Shown here piece after piece: positions 33,024-42,901 of a stretch of 64,000 nt of DNA (its first letter is position 1; each line of letters opens with the position of its first letter). Below the pieces are notes generated by a model, which worked only from the letters and a program-made list of their open reading frames with translations, was not told the DNA's origin and made no database searches. The stretch is taken from positions 434,001-498,000 of the forward strand of contig NZ_SPQZ01000004.1 of the NCBI RefSeq assembly GCF_004570845.1. The letters are read 5' to 3'. A program made the position numbers and the translations under genes. This stretch comes from Orlajensenia leifsoniae. Its GTDB lineage: Bacteria > Actinomycetota > Actinomycetes > Actinomycetales > Microbacteriaceae.

Positions 33024-33493
33024 TGTCGCAGGTCGCCGACCGCCTGACCGAGCTCGGAATCACCCTGCCGGCCGTCGCGGCGCCCGTCGCCGCCTACGTC
33101 CCCGCGATGATCAGCGGCAACCTGGTCTTCACGTCGGGCCAGCTGCCCTTCACCGACGGCGTCCTCCCGGCCACCGGCAAGGTGGGCGAGGGAGAGGGCC
33201 TGGTGTCGGCGACGGATGCGAAGGCCTACGCAGCCACCTGCATCCTGAACGCTCTCGCGGCCGCCGAGTCCGTCATCGGCTCCCTCGACCGCGTCACCCA
33301 GGTCGTGAAGGTCACGGGCTTCGTCGCCTCCGACCCCTCGTTCACCGGTCAGCCCGGAGTCATCAATGGGGCATCGGAGCTGCTCGGCGAGATCTTCGGC
33401 GACGCCGGGAAGCACGCGCGGTCGGCCGTCGGCGTCGCCGTGCTCCCGCTCGATGCCCCCGTCGAGGTGGAGCTCGTCCTCTCCTTCGCGTAG
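33023..33493 (+). CDS. RidA family (YjgF/UK114) enamine/imine deaminase-like protein
   Basis: 156 residues. The pattern FTSGQLPF, GQVGEG-like KVGEGEGL, NALAAAES, VVKVTGFVAS and ARSAVGVAVLPLDAPVEVELV is characteristic of the RidA/YjgF fold. Proteins of the archetypal subgroup hydrolyse reactive 2-aminoacrylate released by PLP enzymes; this one belongs to the longer actinobacterial subgroup, where the conserved arginine is R in KHARSAVGV. It is a cytoplasmic trimer by family. The gene is coupled to the DUF4177 gene and ends at a strong bidirectional terminator. Confidence 0.88.
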   Translation: MSQVADRLTELGITLPAVAAPVAAYVPAMISGNLVFTSGQLPFTDGVLPATGKVGEGEGLVSATDAKAYAATCILNALAAAESVIGSLDRVTQVVKVTGFVASDPSFTGQPGVINGASELLGEIFGDAGKHARSAVGVAVLPLDAPVEVELVLSFA

Positions 33494-33507
33494 CAGCCAC
33501 CACGCGA

Positions 33508-33545
33508 TTCGGCCCACCCTCTCCGTCTGGAGGGGGTGGGCCGAA
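33508..33545. terminator. Bidirectional terminator between ridA-like gene and acs
   Basis: A 17-bp stem with one mismatch: TTCGGCCCACCCTCTCC (33508-33524) with GGAGGGGGTGGGCCGAA (33529-33545), loop of four bases. It sits between two convergent genes. Confidence 0.8.
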
Positions 33546-33562
33546 CTGCGTCGTGCGTGAGG

Positions 33563-35509
<1,947 letters not shown>

Positions 35510-35720
35510 TACTTCTCTGTCGCTCCTTTGCGAGTGGCCTGGGGGAACCCGCCGGTGCTGCACCGGCTGCGGATTCGCAACGATACCGCGTTCGACGGAT
35601 GCCCAGCCGCGCGCGCGTCGAACGGTTGGGCGGCGCCGCAAGAGGCTGCTCGGATGAGCATGGGATGAGCTCCGGATGAGAGTTTTCCACCATGTCCACA
35701 GAAATGAGGACACGCAGGCT

Positions 35721-35748
35721 TTGCGCAATGGATTCTGTGCCGTACACT
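35721..35748 (+). promoter_or_regulatory. Candidate promoter of the 6C RNA
   Basis: TTGCGC (35721-35726) and TACACT (35743-35748) with 16-base spacing resemble a housekeeping sigma promoter. Transcription would begin near 35755, at the 5' side of the RNA. Confidence 0.55.
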
Positions 35749-35754
35749 TTCCAT

Positions 35755-35862
35755 GCGCCTGAAAGCTTTTTCGGGTTCGTGGTTCGGAGTGATTCCCCCC
35801 AATCCCCGGATCACTGAGGCGGCACCTGTTCCCCCCAATAGGTGCCGCCCCTTCTTTTTAAG
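35755..35862 (+). ncRNA. 6C small RNA
   Basis: Two consecutive hairpins each carry a run of six cytosines in the loop, the defining trait of the actinobacterial 6C RNA family. Hairpin 1: AGTGAT (35788-35793) pairs with ATCACT (35810-35815), loop with CCCCCCAATCCCC. Hairpin 2: GGCGGCACCT (35818-35827) pairs with AGGTGCCGCC (35840-35849), loop GTTCCCCCCAAT; it is followed by CTTCTTTTTA and so doubles as the intrinsic terminator. The RNA is about 105 nt. In M. tuberculosis the 6C RNA (B11) lies next to the tad-like pilus genes, as here. C-rich loops are thought to base-pair with G-rich ribosome sites. Ends are estimates. Confidence 0.88.
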
Positions 35863-35897
35863 TCGCGGACGTGTCCGGTCTCCTCCCCGACCACACG

Positions 35898-35937
35898 TGT
35901 ACCCCGATCATTCCTCCGTCGCGATCTGTACCCCGAT
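35898..35937 (+). repeat. Direct repeat upstream of tadA
   Basis: TGTACCCCGAT occurs at 35898-35908 and 35927-35937, 29 bases apart (nearly three helical turns), directly upstream of the predicted -10 of tadA. This is consistent with paired activator or repressor sites. Confidence 0.5.
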
Positions 35938-35955
35938 TCGCGGCGATGAGTCGCC

Positions 35956-35961
35956 TAGATT
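35956..35961 (+). promoter_or_regulatory. -10 element of tadA, leaderless
   Basis: TAGATT ends seven bases before the tadA ATG at 35969, so transcription is predicted to begin at or next to the start codon. No ribosome site precedes the ATG, in agreement. Confidence 0.55.
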
Positions 35962-35968
35962 CGCTCGG

Positions 35969-37036
35969 ATGGATGAGCCGTTCGTCGCAGTGCCGGTGCT
36001 GCAGGCGGCGCGCACAGACGCGGAAGCTGGGGGCGATGTCGTCGACGACGGCGAGCCCGGGCACGGACGCCACCGATTCGTCGAGGGAGAGCATGGTCCC
36101 CCACTCGTGCCCGTCGACCGAGGGGCCCTCGGGCCGCTTGCACCGTTCGCGACCGACGAGGTGAGCGACCTCCTCGTGAACGGAGCGGCGGGTCTCTGGA
36201 TCGACGCAGGCCGGGGCCTGCGACGCGACGATGAGTGGGAACTGGGTGAACGCGAGGTGCGTGATCTCGCCGTTCGTCTCGTCGCGAGCGGCGGACGGCA
36301 CGTCGACGAGGCGCATCCGTGCGTCGATGTGAGGCTCGGAGGCGGCATCAGGGTGCACGTGGCGCTCCCACCCATCTCGACGACGGGCACCCTGATCTCG
36401 GTGCGCATCCCGCGCGGCGACCACGTCGATCTCGCCTCCCTCCGCCGCACGGGCATGATCGACGCCGTCCAGGAACGCGAGTTGGTGGCCGTGGTGCGGC
36501 GGCGCGAGAACGTGCTCATCACGGGTGCTGCCGGAGTCGGAAAGACCACGCTGCTGGCGGCGCTGCTGTCGTCGGCACCGCCCCACGAGCGCATCGTGGT
36601 CGTCGAGGACGTGGCCGAACTGCGGGTGCGGCATCAGCACGTCGTCGGTCTCGAGGCACGCCAGGCCAACGTCGAGGGTGCCGGTCACGTCGGCCTCGAC
36701 TCGCTCGTCCGCGAAGCCCTGCGGATGCGGCCGGACAGGTTGATCCTCGGCGAGTGCCGCGGAGCCGAACTCCGCGAGCTCCTGACCGCTCTCAACACCG
36801 GCCACGATGGTGGGGCGGGCACGCTGCACGCCAACTCGCTCGCCGACGTTCCCGCCCGCATCGAGGCTCTCGGAGCGCTCGCCGGCATGGACGATCGCGC
36901 CGTCGCCCGGCAGACCGTGAGCGCGATCGGCCTCGTGCTGCATCTCGAGCGCTCCGATGGCGTCCGCCGCCTGGCCCAGCTCGGTCGCTTCGCCATCGCC
37001 GCCGACGGCCGTCTCACGATAGCCGCGGTCGGATGA
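35969..37036 (+). CDS. tadA: TadA/CpaF-type pilus assembly ATPase
   Basis: 355 residues. It powers assembly of Flp/Tad-type pili as a hexameric secretion ATPase at the inner face of the membrane. Walker A is GAAGVGKTT (186-194), the Asp box is VVVEDVAELRV, Walker B is LILGECRGAELRELL, and the His box is GAGTLHANS. The first 55 residues are poorly conserved and shorter than in Gram-negative TadA. The ATG at 35969 is chosen because a TAGATT -10 lies seven bases upstream; longer in-frame starts would read through the 6C RNA. It overlaps the TadBC-like gene by ATGA. No TadZ/Ssd gene lies upstream. Confidence 0.92.
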   Translation: MDEPFVAVPVLQAARTDAEAGGDVVDDGEPGHGRHRFVEGEHGPPLVPVDRGALGPLAPFATDEVSDLLVNGAAGLWIDAGRGLRRDDEWELGEREVRDLAVRLVASGGRHVDEAHPCVDVRLGGGIRVHVALPPISTTGTLISVRIPRGDHVDLASLRRTGMIDAVQERELVAVVRRRENVLITGAAGVGKTTLLAALLSSAPPHERIVVVEDVAELRVRHQHVVGLEARQANVEGAGHVGLDSLVREALRMRPDRLILGECRGAELRELLTALNTGHDGGAGTLHANSLADVPARIEALGALAGMDDRAVARQTVSAIGLVLHLERSDGVRRLAQLGRFAIAADGRLTIAAVG

Positions 37037-37983
37037 GCGCGCCCCGACCCGCGATCGAGGCTGTGGCCACCACGGCCCAGCGGCTGGCCGTGCTGCTCGC
37101 GGCCGGGGTGCCGCCGAACGCGTCCTGGCGCTATCTGGCCTCCGTGGGGCGCTCCGGGGTCGCCGGCCGCGTCGTCGACGCCGCCGCCCGCTCGGGCGAC
37201 GACGGTGCCGACATCGCCCACGCCGTCGCCGAGGCCGGGGGAACCGCAGCCTCCGCCGAGGCGGCACGAGCCTGGCGTGCCCTGGCCGCCGTGTGGTCGT
37301 TGGCGATCGAGACCGGCTCCCCGTTGGCGGGCGCACTGCGCGAGATGGCGGAGTCGTTCCGCGCCACAGGCAGGCTCCAGCGCGAGGCGCGCATCGCACT
37401 CGCCGGACCCCGCGCGACGTCGAGACTCGTGGCGCTGCTTCCTGCGGTGGCCGTGGCCTTCGGGGCCGTCCTCGGCCTCGACACTCTCGGTGTTCTGTTC
37501 ACGACGGTTCCGGGGTGGGTCTGTCTGGCCGCCGGCAGCCTGCTGATGCTCGGCGGATCGCGCTGGAGTGCCCGACTCGTGCGTCGCGCCGGAGTCGGCG
37601 ATCCCTTCCCCGGACTGGTGATCGACCTGATCGCCCTGGCCCTCGCCGGAGGAGCTTCGCTCGACAAGGCTCGCGGCGCCGCTGCCGCCGTCGTGGTGAG
37701 GTTGGAGGTCGTGGATGCGGCCACGGCGGCCGAGCAGGCACGTCGTGCCGACTCCGTCATCGCCCTCGCCCGCGATGCGGGGGTGCCGGCGGCGGAGCTC
37801 CTGCGAGCCGAAGCCTCCGACCTCAGGCTCGCAGCCCAGACCGACGGTCAGGAGCGCGCGGCGCGGCTGGGCGTCAGCCTCATGATCCCGCTCGCGCTGT
37901 GCGTGCTTCCCGCCTTCATGCTGCTCGGCGTGGCCCCGATGATCCTCTCGGTGGTCTCCTCCACATTCGACGTGCTCGGGTGA
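37033..37983 (+). CDS. TadB-TadC-like fused pilus assembly membrane protein
   Basis: 316 residues, apparently with two type II secretion F-like halves. Half 1 (about 1-180) has AQRLAVLLAAGVPPNASWRY, a helical segment ending GRLQREARIALAG and two membrane helices. Half 2 (about 190-316) repeats this: VIDLIALALAGGASLDKARG, then DGQERAARLGVSLMIPLALC and a final helix pair. In M. tuberculosis these are two genes (Rv3658c, Rv3657c). The protein should form the membrane platform on which the pilin is assembled by TadA. The start overlaps the tadA stop. Confidence 0.8.
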   Translation: MSAPRPAIEAVATTAQRLAVLLAAGVPPNASWRYLASVGRSGVAGRVVDAAARSGDDGADIAHAVAEAGGTAASAEAARAWRALAAVWSLAIETGSPLAGALREMAESFRATGRLQREARIALAGPRATSRLVALLPAVAVAFGAVLGLDTLGVLFTTVPGWVCLAAGSLLMLGGSRWSARLVRRAGVGDPFPGLVIDLIALALAGGASLDKARGAAAAVVVRLEVVDAATAAEQARRADSVIALARDAGVPAAELLRAEASDLRLAAQTDGQERAARLGVSLMIPLALCVLPAFMLLGVAPMILSVVSSTFDVLG

Positions 37984-38088
37984 CGAGAACCCGATCCCGC
38001 ACGCGACCGGTCGCTCCGCGATGCCGGGCCGCATGCTGGACCTGCCCGTGCCGCGATCGCGTCCACTCGACGCCAGAAGGAGATCACC

Positions 38089-38280
38089 ATGAGCACTCTT
38101 CGACGATTCCTGCACTCGCGCGCGGCCGGGCTCCGCGCCGAACGTGGTTCGGCCACCGCGGAATACGCCGTGGCCACGATGGCCGCCGTCGGCTTCGCGG
38201 GCCTCCTCGTCGTCATCCTGCGAGGCAACGAGGTGCGCGGGATCCTCACCGACCTCGTCCGCGATGCGCTCACGCTCTGA
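38089..38280 (+). CDS. Flp-type pilin, DUF4244 family
   Basis: 63 residues with GAAGGAG before the ATG. The sequence RGSATAEYAVATMAAVGFAG has the class III prepilin form: Gly before the cut, then a hydrophobic helix with Glu at position +5. The mature pilin would be about 43 residues and almost entirely one helix. It is the homologue by position and motif of mycobacterial Rv3656c. A prepilin peptidase gene is not in this window. The coding end overlaps the next gene by 17 bases in another frame. Confidence 0.85.
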   Translation: MSTLRRFLHSRAAGLRAERGSATAEYAVATMAAVGFAGLLVVILRGNEVRGILTDLVRDALTL

Positions 38281-38647
38281 GCGAGCGCAGATCAGGGGCA
38301 CTCGTGCGGCGACCGGGGGCGAGCGGGGGAGCGTGACGGCCGAGTTCGCCGTCGCTCTTCCCGCGGTCGCCCTCGTGCTCGCCGTCTGCCTCGGCGGGGT
38401 GCAGGCCGTCTCGGTCCAGGTCCGGTTGACGGATGCCGCAGCCGACGCCGCGCGCACGCTCGCCCGCGGCGACGGGGTCGATCTGGCGTCGGCGCGACTG
38501 TCGGCCGCGGTCCCCGGGGCGGGCCTCTCGGTCGACGGAGCAGGAGATCTGGTCTGCGTCACCGCGAGCGCACCGGCAGGCGCCCACACCGTGCTGGCTG
38601 CCCTCACGGTCTCCGCTCGATCGTGCGCTCTCGGCGGTGGCCTGTGA
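38264..38647 (+). CDS. TadE-like pseudopilin
   Basis: 127 residues. ERGSVTAEFAVALPAVALVLAV has the prepilin-like G-S-V-T-A-E pattern and the TadE helix; the remainder is a small extracellular domain containing two cysteines (VCVTA, RSCAL) that could form a disulfide. TadE-type minor pilins act in pilus initiation. The ATG at 38264 is the first usable one and overlaps the pilin gene; a later GTG inside the helix is less likely. It is coupled to the next gene by GTGA and corresponds in order to mycobacterial Rv3655c. Confidence 0.8.
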   Translation: MRSRSERAQIRGTRAATGGERGSVTAEFAVALPAVALVLAVCLGGVQAVSVQVRLTDAAADAARTLARGDGVDLASARLSAAVPGAGLSVDGAGDLVCVTASAPAGAHTVLAALTVSARSCALGGGL

Positions 38648-39012
38648 CGACGAGTGGGAGTACGGCGGCTCGCTCGCTCGGCGATGCCCGAGGCTCCGGC
38701 ACCGTCCTGGCGATCGCGCTCATCGGCGCCGTCGTCGCGCTCGCCCTGGTGGCGGCATCGGTGCTCGGCGGCCTCGTGGTGCGCCAGCAGGTCTCGGCGG
38801 CGGCGGATGCTGCCGCCCTCGCCGGGGCGGACGTGGCCATGGGCGCCGTCGCCGGCGTCGTCTGCGACGCCGCGGCGCGAGCGGCCGAGGCCAACGCCGC
38901 TGCCATGAACGGCTGCTCCGTCGATGGCGAGACCGTCACCGTCGAGGTGTCATCGATGTGGATGGGCATGCCCGTGCGGGCTCGCTCGAGGGCGGGGCCG
39001 GCGCCGGGATGA
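38644..39012 (+). CDS. TadE/Rv3654c-like secreted pilus-locus protein
   Basis: 122 residues from a GTG overlapping the previous stop. RGSGTVLAIALIGAVVALAL is a prepilin/TadG-like helix, followed by RQQVSAAADAAALAGAD, the family's conserved helix after the membrane segment, and two cysteines (VVCDAA, NGCSV). It matches the helicase/secretion-neighbourhood TadE-like family. It is the last gene of the tad operon. It likely sits in the envelope as a minor pilin or assembly factor. Confidence 0.78.
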   Translation: MTTSGSTAARSLGDARGSGTVLAIALIGAVVALALVAASVLGGLVVRQQVSAAADAAALAGADVAMGAVAGVVCDAAARAAEANAAAMNGCSVDGETVTVEVSSMWMGMPVRARSRAGPAPG

Positions 39013-39032
39013 GCCGCGGCGCCCCAGCGGGC

Positions 39033-39257
39033 TCAGGCGAAGACGGCCTCGAGGTAGCGGTACTCCACGGCGGTGGGGCGCTGCGTCCCGTCACCGTCGA
39101 ACTCCAGACCGCTGCCGCGCACGTACAGGTAGTGCTTGCCGGCACCGGGGATCTCGAGCCGGGGACGTGGGTCGCCGCCCTCGAGGAATTCGGTCGTGAT
39201 CGTGCGGCCCTCGAGAGGACCGTCGGTGAGTTTCGCGGTGTACGTCGTTGTATCCAT
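39033..39257 (-). CDS. Small hypothetical beta-rich protein
   Basis: 74 residues. The sequence alternates polar and hydrophobic residues (TYTAKLTDGPLEGRTITTEF, HYLYVRGSGLEF, AVEYRYLEAVFA), suggesting a small beta barrel or sandwich with no membrane segment. I do not recognise a family. Two starts are possible: ATG 39257 and ATG 39266, the latter adding MRG with GGAGG only three bases upstream; 39257 has the better spacing. It lies between the tad operon and topA, reading leftward. Confidence 0.6.
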   Translation of the reverse strand: MDTTTYTAKLTDGPLEGRTITTEFLEGGDPRPRLEIPGAGKHYLYVRGSGLEFDGDGTQRPTAVEYRYLEAVFA

Positions 39258-39440
39258 GCCTCTCATTTTCCTCCGCCTCCGACGAGTTTCAAGCTCCCGA
39301 AGGGGTGATGTCGATGAATGCTCAGTTTCGGGCGCGTCGAGCGATCACTCGTTCGAAGTGTGTATGGTGTGCCGTTGAGGGTGCCGCTCTCACACGAGTG
39401 ATCGAGCAGCGCCGTATTCACCTCTATATAAAGGAGTCTG

Positions 39441-42215
39441 GTGCCAGGCAAGAAGCTGGTCATCGTCGAGTCGCCCACGAAGATGAAGTCGATCGCCGCC
39501 TATCTCGGCGATGGATACGAAGTCCTCTCGAGCGTCGGTCACATCCGTGACCTCATCGAGCCCAAGTACCTTCCCGCCGAGCTGAAGAAGGGCTCTCTCG
39601 GCAAGTTCTCCGTCGACGTCGACAACGGATTCGAGCCCTACTACGTCGTCTCGACCGCGAAGAAGAAGACCGTCGCCGAGCTCAAGCGTGCTCTCAAAGA
39701 CGCCGACGAACTCCTGCTCGCCACTGATGAGGACCGCGAGGGTGAGGCCATCGCGTGGCACCTCCTGCAGGAACTCAAGCCCAAGGTCCCCGTCAAGCGC
39801 ATGGTCTTCCACGAGATCACCAAAGACGCCATCCTCGAGGCCACCAAGAAGACCCGCGATCTCGACACCGCTCTCGTCGACGCCCAGGAGACCCGCCGCA
39901 TCCTCGACCGCCTCTACGGCTACGAGGTGTCGCCGGTGCTGTGGCGCAAGGTCGGCCCCGGTCTCTCGGCAGGACGTGTGCAGTCCGCGGCGACCAGGCT
40001 CGTGGTCGACCGCGAGCGCGAGCGCCTCGCCTTCACGGCGGCGTCCTACTGGGACCTCGCCGCTCGTCTGAGCCCGACTCTGGGAACGGATGCCGCAGCC
40101 GCCGACGCGTTCAGTGCCCGCCTCGTGCGAGTCGGCGGTGAGCGCATCGCCTCGGGCCGCGACTTCGACGACACGGGCTCGCTGACCTCCAAGGCGACAG
40201 TGCTGTCCGAGGATTCGGCTCGTGCCCTGGCCGCCGCCCTCGAGGCCGGCGTCGACGTCACCGTCACCAAGGTGGAGTCCCGCCCGTACTCCCGCAAGCC
40301 GGCGGCGCCGTTCACGACGTCGACCCTGCAGCAGGAGGCCGCGCGGAAGCTCCGCTTCTCCGCCCGCCAGACCATGAGCGTCGCCCAGTCGCTCTACGAG
40401 AACGGCTACATCACCTATATGCGAACCGACTCCGTGTCGCTCTCGCAGCAGGCGATCACGGCGGCCCGTCGTCAGGCCACCGACCTCTACGGCGCAGACA
40501 GCATCCCCGAGAAGCCGCGCGTCTACACCGGCAAGTCCAAGAACGCGCAGGAGGCCCACGAGGCCATCCGCCCGTCCGGCGAGAACTTCCGCACTCCGTC
40601 GTCGCTGGCCTCGAGCCTGCACGGCAACGACTTCAAGCTCTACGACCTCATCTGGAAGCGCACCGTCGCCTCGCAGATGGCGGATGCGAAGGGTGTCACG
40701 GCATCCGTCACCATCGCAGCCGGACCCACGGGCGAGGCAGCTCACCCGCAGGCCACGAAGACCATCGCCGAGTTCTCGGCCAGTGGCACCGTGATCACCT
40801 TCCGCGGCTTCCTGAACGCCTACGAGGAGAGTCGTGACGAGGAGCGCAACGCCTCGGCCGAGCCTGCCGAGTCGAAGCTCCCCCCGCTGACCGAGGGGCA
40901 GAAGCTCGCCTTCGTCGAGATCGAGGCCAGCGGCCACGAGACCACGCCGCCTCCGCGCTACACCGAGGCGAGCCTCGTGAAGGAGCTCGAGGCCAAGGGG
41001 ATCGGGCGTCCGTCGACCTTCGCGTCGATCATCGACACCATCTCCAACCGCGGCTACGTCGAGCACCGCGGGCAGTCCCTGGTGCCCAGCTGGATCGCCT
41101 TCTCGGTGGTGCGCCTGCTCGAGGAGCACTTCGCCGAACTCGTGGAGTACGACTTCACGGCGGAGATGGAGAACGACCTCGACGAGATCGCCAACGGCGA
41201 CGCCGATCGCGTGGGCTGGCTCACCCAGTTCTACTTCGGCGACGAGCGCCAGCGCGGGCTCCGCCAGGTCATCGACAACCTCGGCGACATCGATGCCAAG
41301 GAGATCAACTCCATCCGCATCGCCGACGGCATCACGCTGCGGATCGGCAAGTTCGGGCCCTACCTCGAGGTTCCCGATCCGGATGCCGGTCCTGACGCCA
41401 CCCCGCGACGCATCAACATCCCGCCGCAGCTGGCCCCCGACGAGTTGACGCCCGAGAAGGCTCGCGAGCTCATCGACGCGCCCATCGTCACCGACCGCGT
41501 CATCGGCATCAACCCCGACAACGGCAAGCAGATCGTCGCGAAGGACGGCCGGTTCGGCCCCTACGTGACCGAGCTCGACCCGCCGGCACCCGAGGCTCCG
41601 GCGCCAGAGCCCATCGTCGACGCCGCGACCGGCGAGGTCGTCGAGCCGAAGAAGAAGCGGGCAGCCAGGAAGCCCGTGGTCGAGAAGCCGCGCACCGCTT
41701 CCATCTTCAAGACGATGGACCTCGCGACCGTCGACCTCGACACCGCGCTCAAGCTGCTCTCGCTTCCGCGCGTGGTCGGGCTCGACCCCGAGGCCGGCGT
41801 CGAGATCACCGCGCAGAACGGCAAGTTCGGCCCCTACCTCAAGAAGGGGACGGATTCCCGCTCGCTCACGAGCGAGGACCAGATCTTCGAGGTCGACCTT
41901 CCCGCGGCGCTGGAGCTGTTCGCCCAGCCGAAGTACGGAGCCCGTCGCGCGCCGAGCGCCCTCAAGGAGTTCGAGGCCGACCCCGTCAGCGGCAAGCCGA
42001 TCAAGCTGAAGGACGGCCGGTTCGGGCCCTACGTGACCGACGGCGAGACGAACGCGACCATCCCCAAGAGCGAGTCGGTCGACGACATCGAGTTCGCCCG
42101 TGCCGTCGAGCTGCTCGCCGAGAAGCGTGCCAAGGGGCCGGCGAAGCCGCGCACCACTGCACGCTCCACCGCCAAGAAGCCCGCAGCGCGCAAGGCCGCG
42201 CCGAAGAAGAAGTGA
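39441..42215 (+). CDS. topA: DNA topoisomerase I
   Basis: 924 residues. It relaxes negative supercoils by a transient 5'-phosphotyrosine break. The Toprim domain has VIVESPTK (Glu10) and DEDREGEAIAWH (96-107); the active-site Tyr is about 326 in GYITYMRTDS. The C-terminus lacks zinc ribbons and instead has four repeats of the form G-x-x-(I/V)-x-x-K-x-G-(R/K)-F-G-P-Y, as in other actinobacteria, then a Lys/Ala-rich tail for DNA binding. The GTG at 39441 has AAGGAG five bases upstream. It overlaps tmk by four bases. Confidence 0.97.
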   Translation: MPGKKLVIVESPTKMKSIAAYLGDGYEVLSSVGHIRDLIEPKYLPAELKKGSLGKFSVDVDNGFEPYYVVSTAKKKTVAELKRALKDADELLLATDEDREGEAIAWHLLQELKPKVPVKRMVFHEITKDAILEATKKTRDLDTALVDAQETRRILDRLYGYEVSPVLWRKVGPGLSAGRVQSAATRLVVDRERERLAFTAASYWDLAARLSPTLGTDAAAADAFSARLVRVGGERIASGRDFDDTGSLTSKATVLSEDSARALAAALEAGVDVTVTKVESRPYSRKPAAPFTTSTLQQEAARKLRFSARQTMSVAQSLYENGYITYMRTDSVSLSQQAITAARRQATDLYGADSIPEKPRVYTGKSKNAQEAHEAIRPSGENFRTPSSLASSLHGNDFKLYDLIWKRTVASQMADAKGVTASVTIAAGPTGEAAHPQATKTIAEFSASGTVITFRGFLNAYEESRDEERNASAEPAESKLPPLTEGQKLAFVEIEASGHETTPPPRYTEASLVKELEAKGIGRPSTFASIIDTISNRGYVEHRGQSLVPSWIAFSVVRLLEEHFAELVEYDFTAEMENDLDEIANGDADRVGWLTQFYFGDERQRGLRQVIDNLGDIDAKEINSIRIADGITLRIGKFGPYLEVPDPDAGPDATPRRINIPPQLAPDELTPEKARELIDAPIVTDRVIGINPDNGKQIVAKDGRFGPYVTELDPPAPEAPAPEPIVDAATGEVVEPKKKRAARKPVVEKPRTASIFKTMDLATVDLDTALKLLSLPRVVGLDPEAGVEITAQNGKFGPYLKKGTDSRSLTSEDQIFEVDLPAALELFAQPKYGARRAPSALKEFEADPVSGKPIKLKDGRFGPYVTDGETNATIPKSESVDDIEFARAVELLAEKRAKGPAKPRTTARSTAKKPAARKAAPKKK

Positions 42216-42871
42216 GCGCGGGCAGCGCCGCCGTCGCCCCGCCGAGTGCGGGGCGCGGCCTCTTCATCACGCTCGAGGGCGGCGACGGATCGGGCAAGTC
42301 GACACAGGCGCGACTGCTCGAGGAGTGGCTCGTCGAACACGGGCGCTCCGTCCTGCGCACGCGAGAGCCCGGCGGCACCGAGGTCGGCGTCGAGATCCGC
42401 GAGATCGTGCTGCACCACCGCGGAGACATCGCGCCTCGGGCCGAGGCCCTGCTCTATGCCGCGGATCGCGCCCACCACATCGCGACGAAGGTGCGCCCCG
42501 CACTCGAGCGTGGCGACGTCGTCATCCAGGATCGCTATCTCGACTCGTCCGTCGCCTACCAGGGCGCCGGTCGGGTGCTCGGAGGAACAGAGGTGCGCGA
42601 CCTCTCGCTGTGGGCCGCGCAGGGACTGCTTCCCGATCTCACCATCCTGCTCGACCTCGACGAGACCGTTGCGCGCGGTCGGCTCGACGCGGCGCAGAAG
42701 CGCTTCGACAGGCTGGAGGCCGAGGCCGGGGAGTTCCACGCCCGCGTGCGCCACGCCTTCCTCGAGCTCGCCGCGGCGGAGCCCGAGCGGTTCCTCGTCG
42801 TCGACGCGACAGGCTCGGTCGACGAGATCGCGGCCTCGGTGCGCGAACGGGTCGAGGCCCTGCTGGGCTAG
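42212..42871 (+). CDS. tmk: Thymidylate kinase
   Basis: 219 residues, GTG start overlapping the topA stop. It phosphorylates dTMP to dTDP. The P-loop is LEGGDGSGKSTQARLL, the DR(Y/H) motif is QDRYLDSSVAYQG, and the LID region is RLDAAQKRFDRLE. It is followed 30 bases later by the DNA polymerase III delta-prime gene; the tmk-holB pairing is common in bacteria. All catalytic motifs are intact. Confidence 0.96.
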   Translation: MSAGSAAVAPPSAGRGLFITLEGGDGSGKSTQARLLEEWLVEHGRSVLRTREPGGTEVGVEIREIVLHHRGDIAPRAEALLYAADRAHHIATKVRPALERGDVVIQDRYLDSSVAYQGAGRVLGGTEVRDLSLWAAQGLLPDLTILLDLDETVARGRLDAAQKRFDRLEAEAGEFHARVRHAFLELAAAEPERFLVVDATGSVDEIAASVRERVEALLG

Positions 42872-42889
42872 CGCGTCGGCGGCATCGCC

Positions 42890-42895
42890 TACTGT
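42890..42895 (+). promoter_or_regulatory. -10 element of holB, leaderless
   Basis: TACTGT ends six bases before the holB ATG. No good ribosome site is present, so a leaderless message internal to the topA-tmk-holB run is possible. Confidence 0.4.
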
Positions 42896-42901
42896 TGGAG
42901 C

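Noticed and set aside
39312-39380. Possible LexA box upstream of topA (TTCGAA-centred dyad)
   Set aside because: The halves do not match TCGAAC-N4-GTTCGA, and topA is not an SOS gene.
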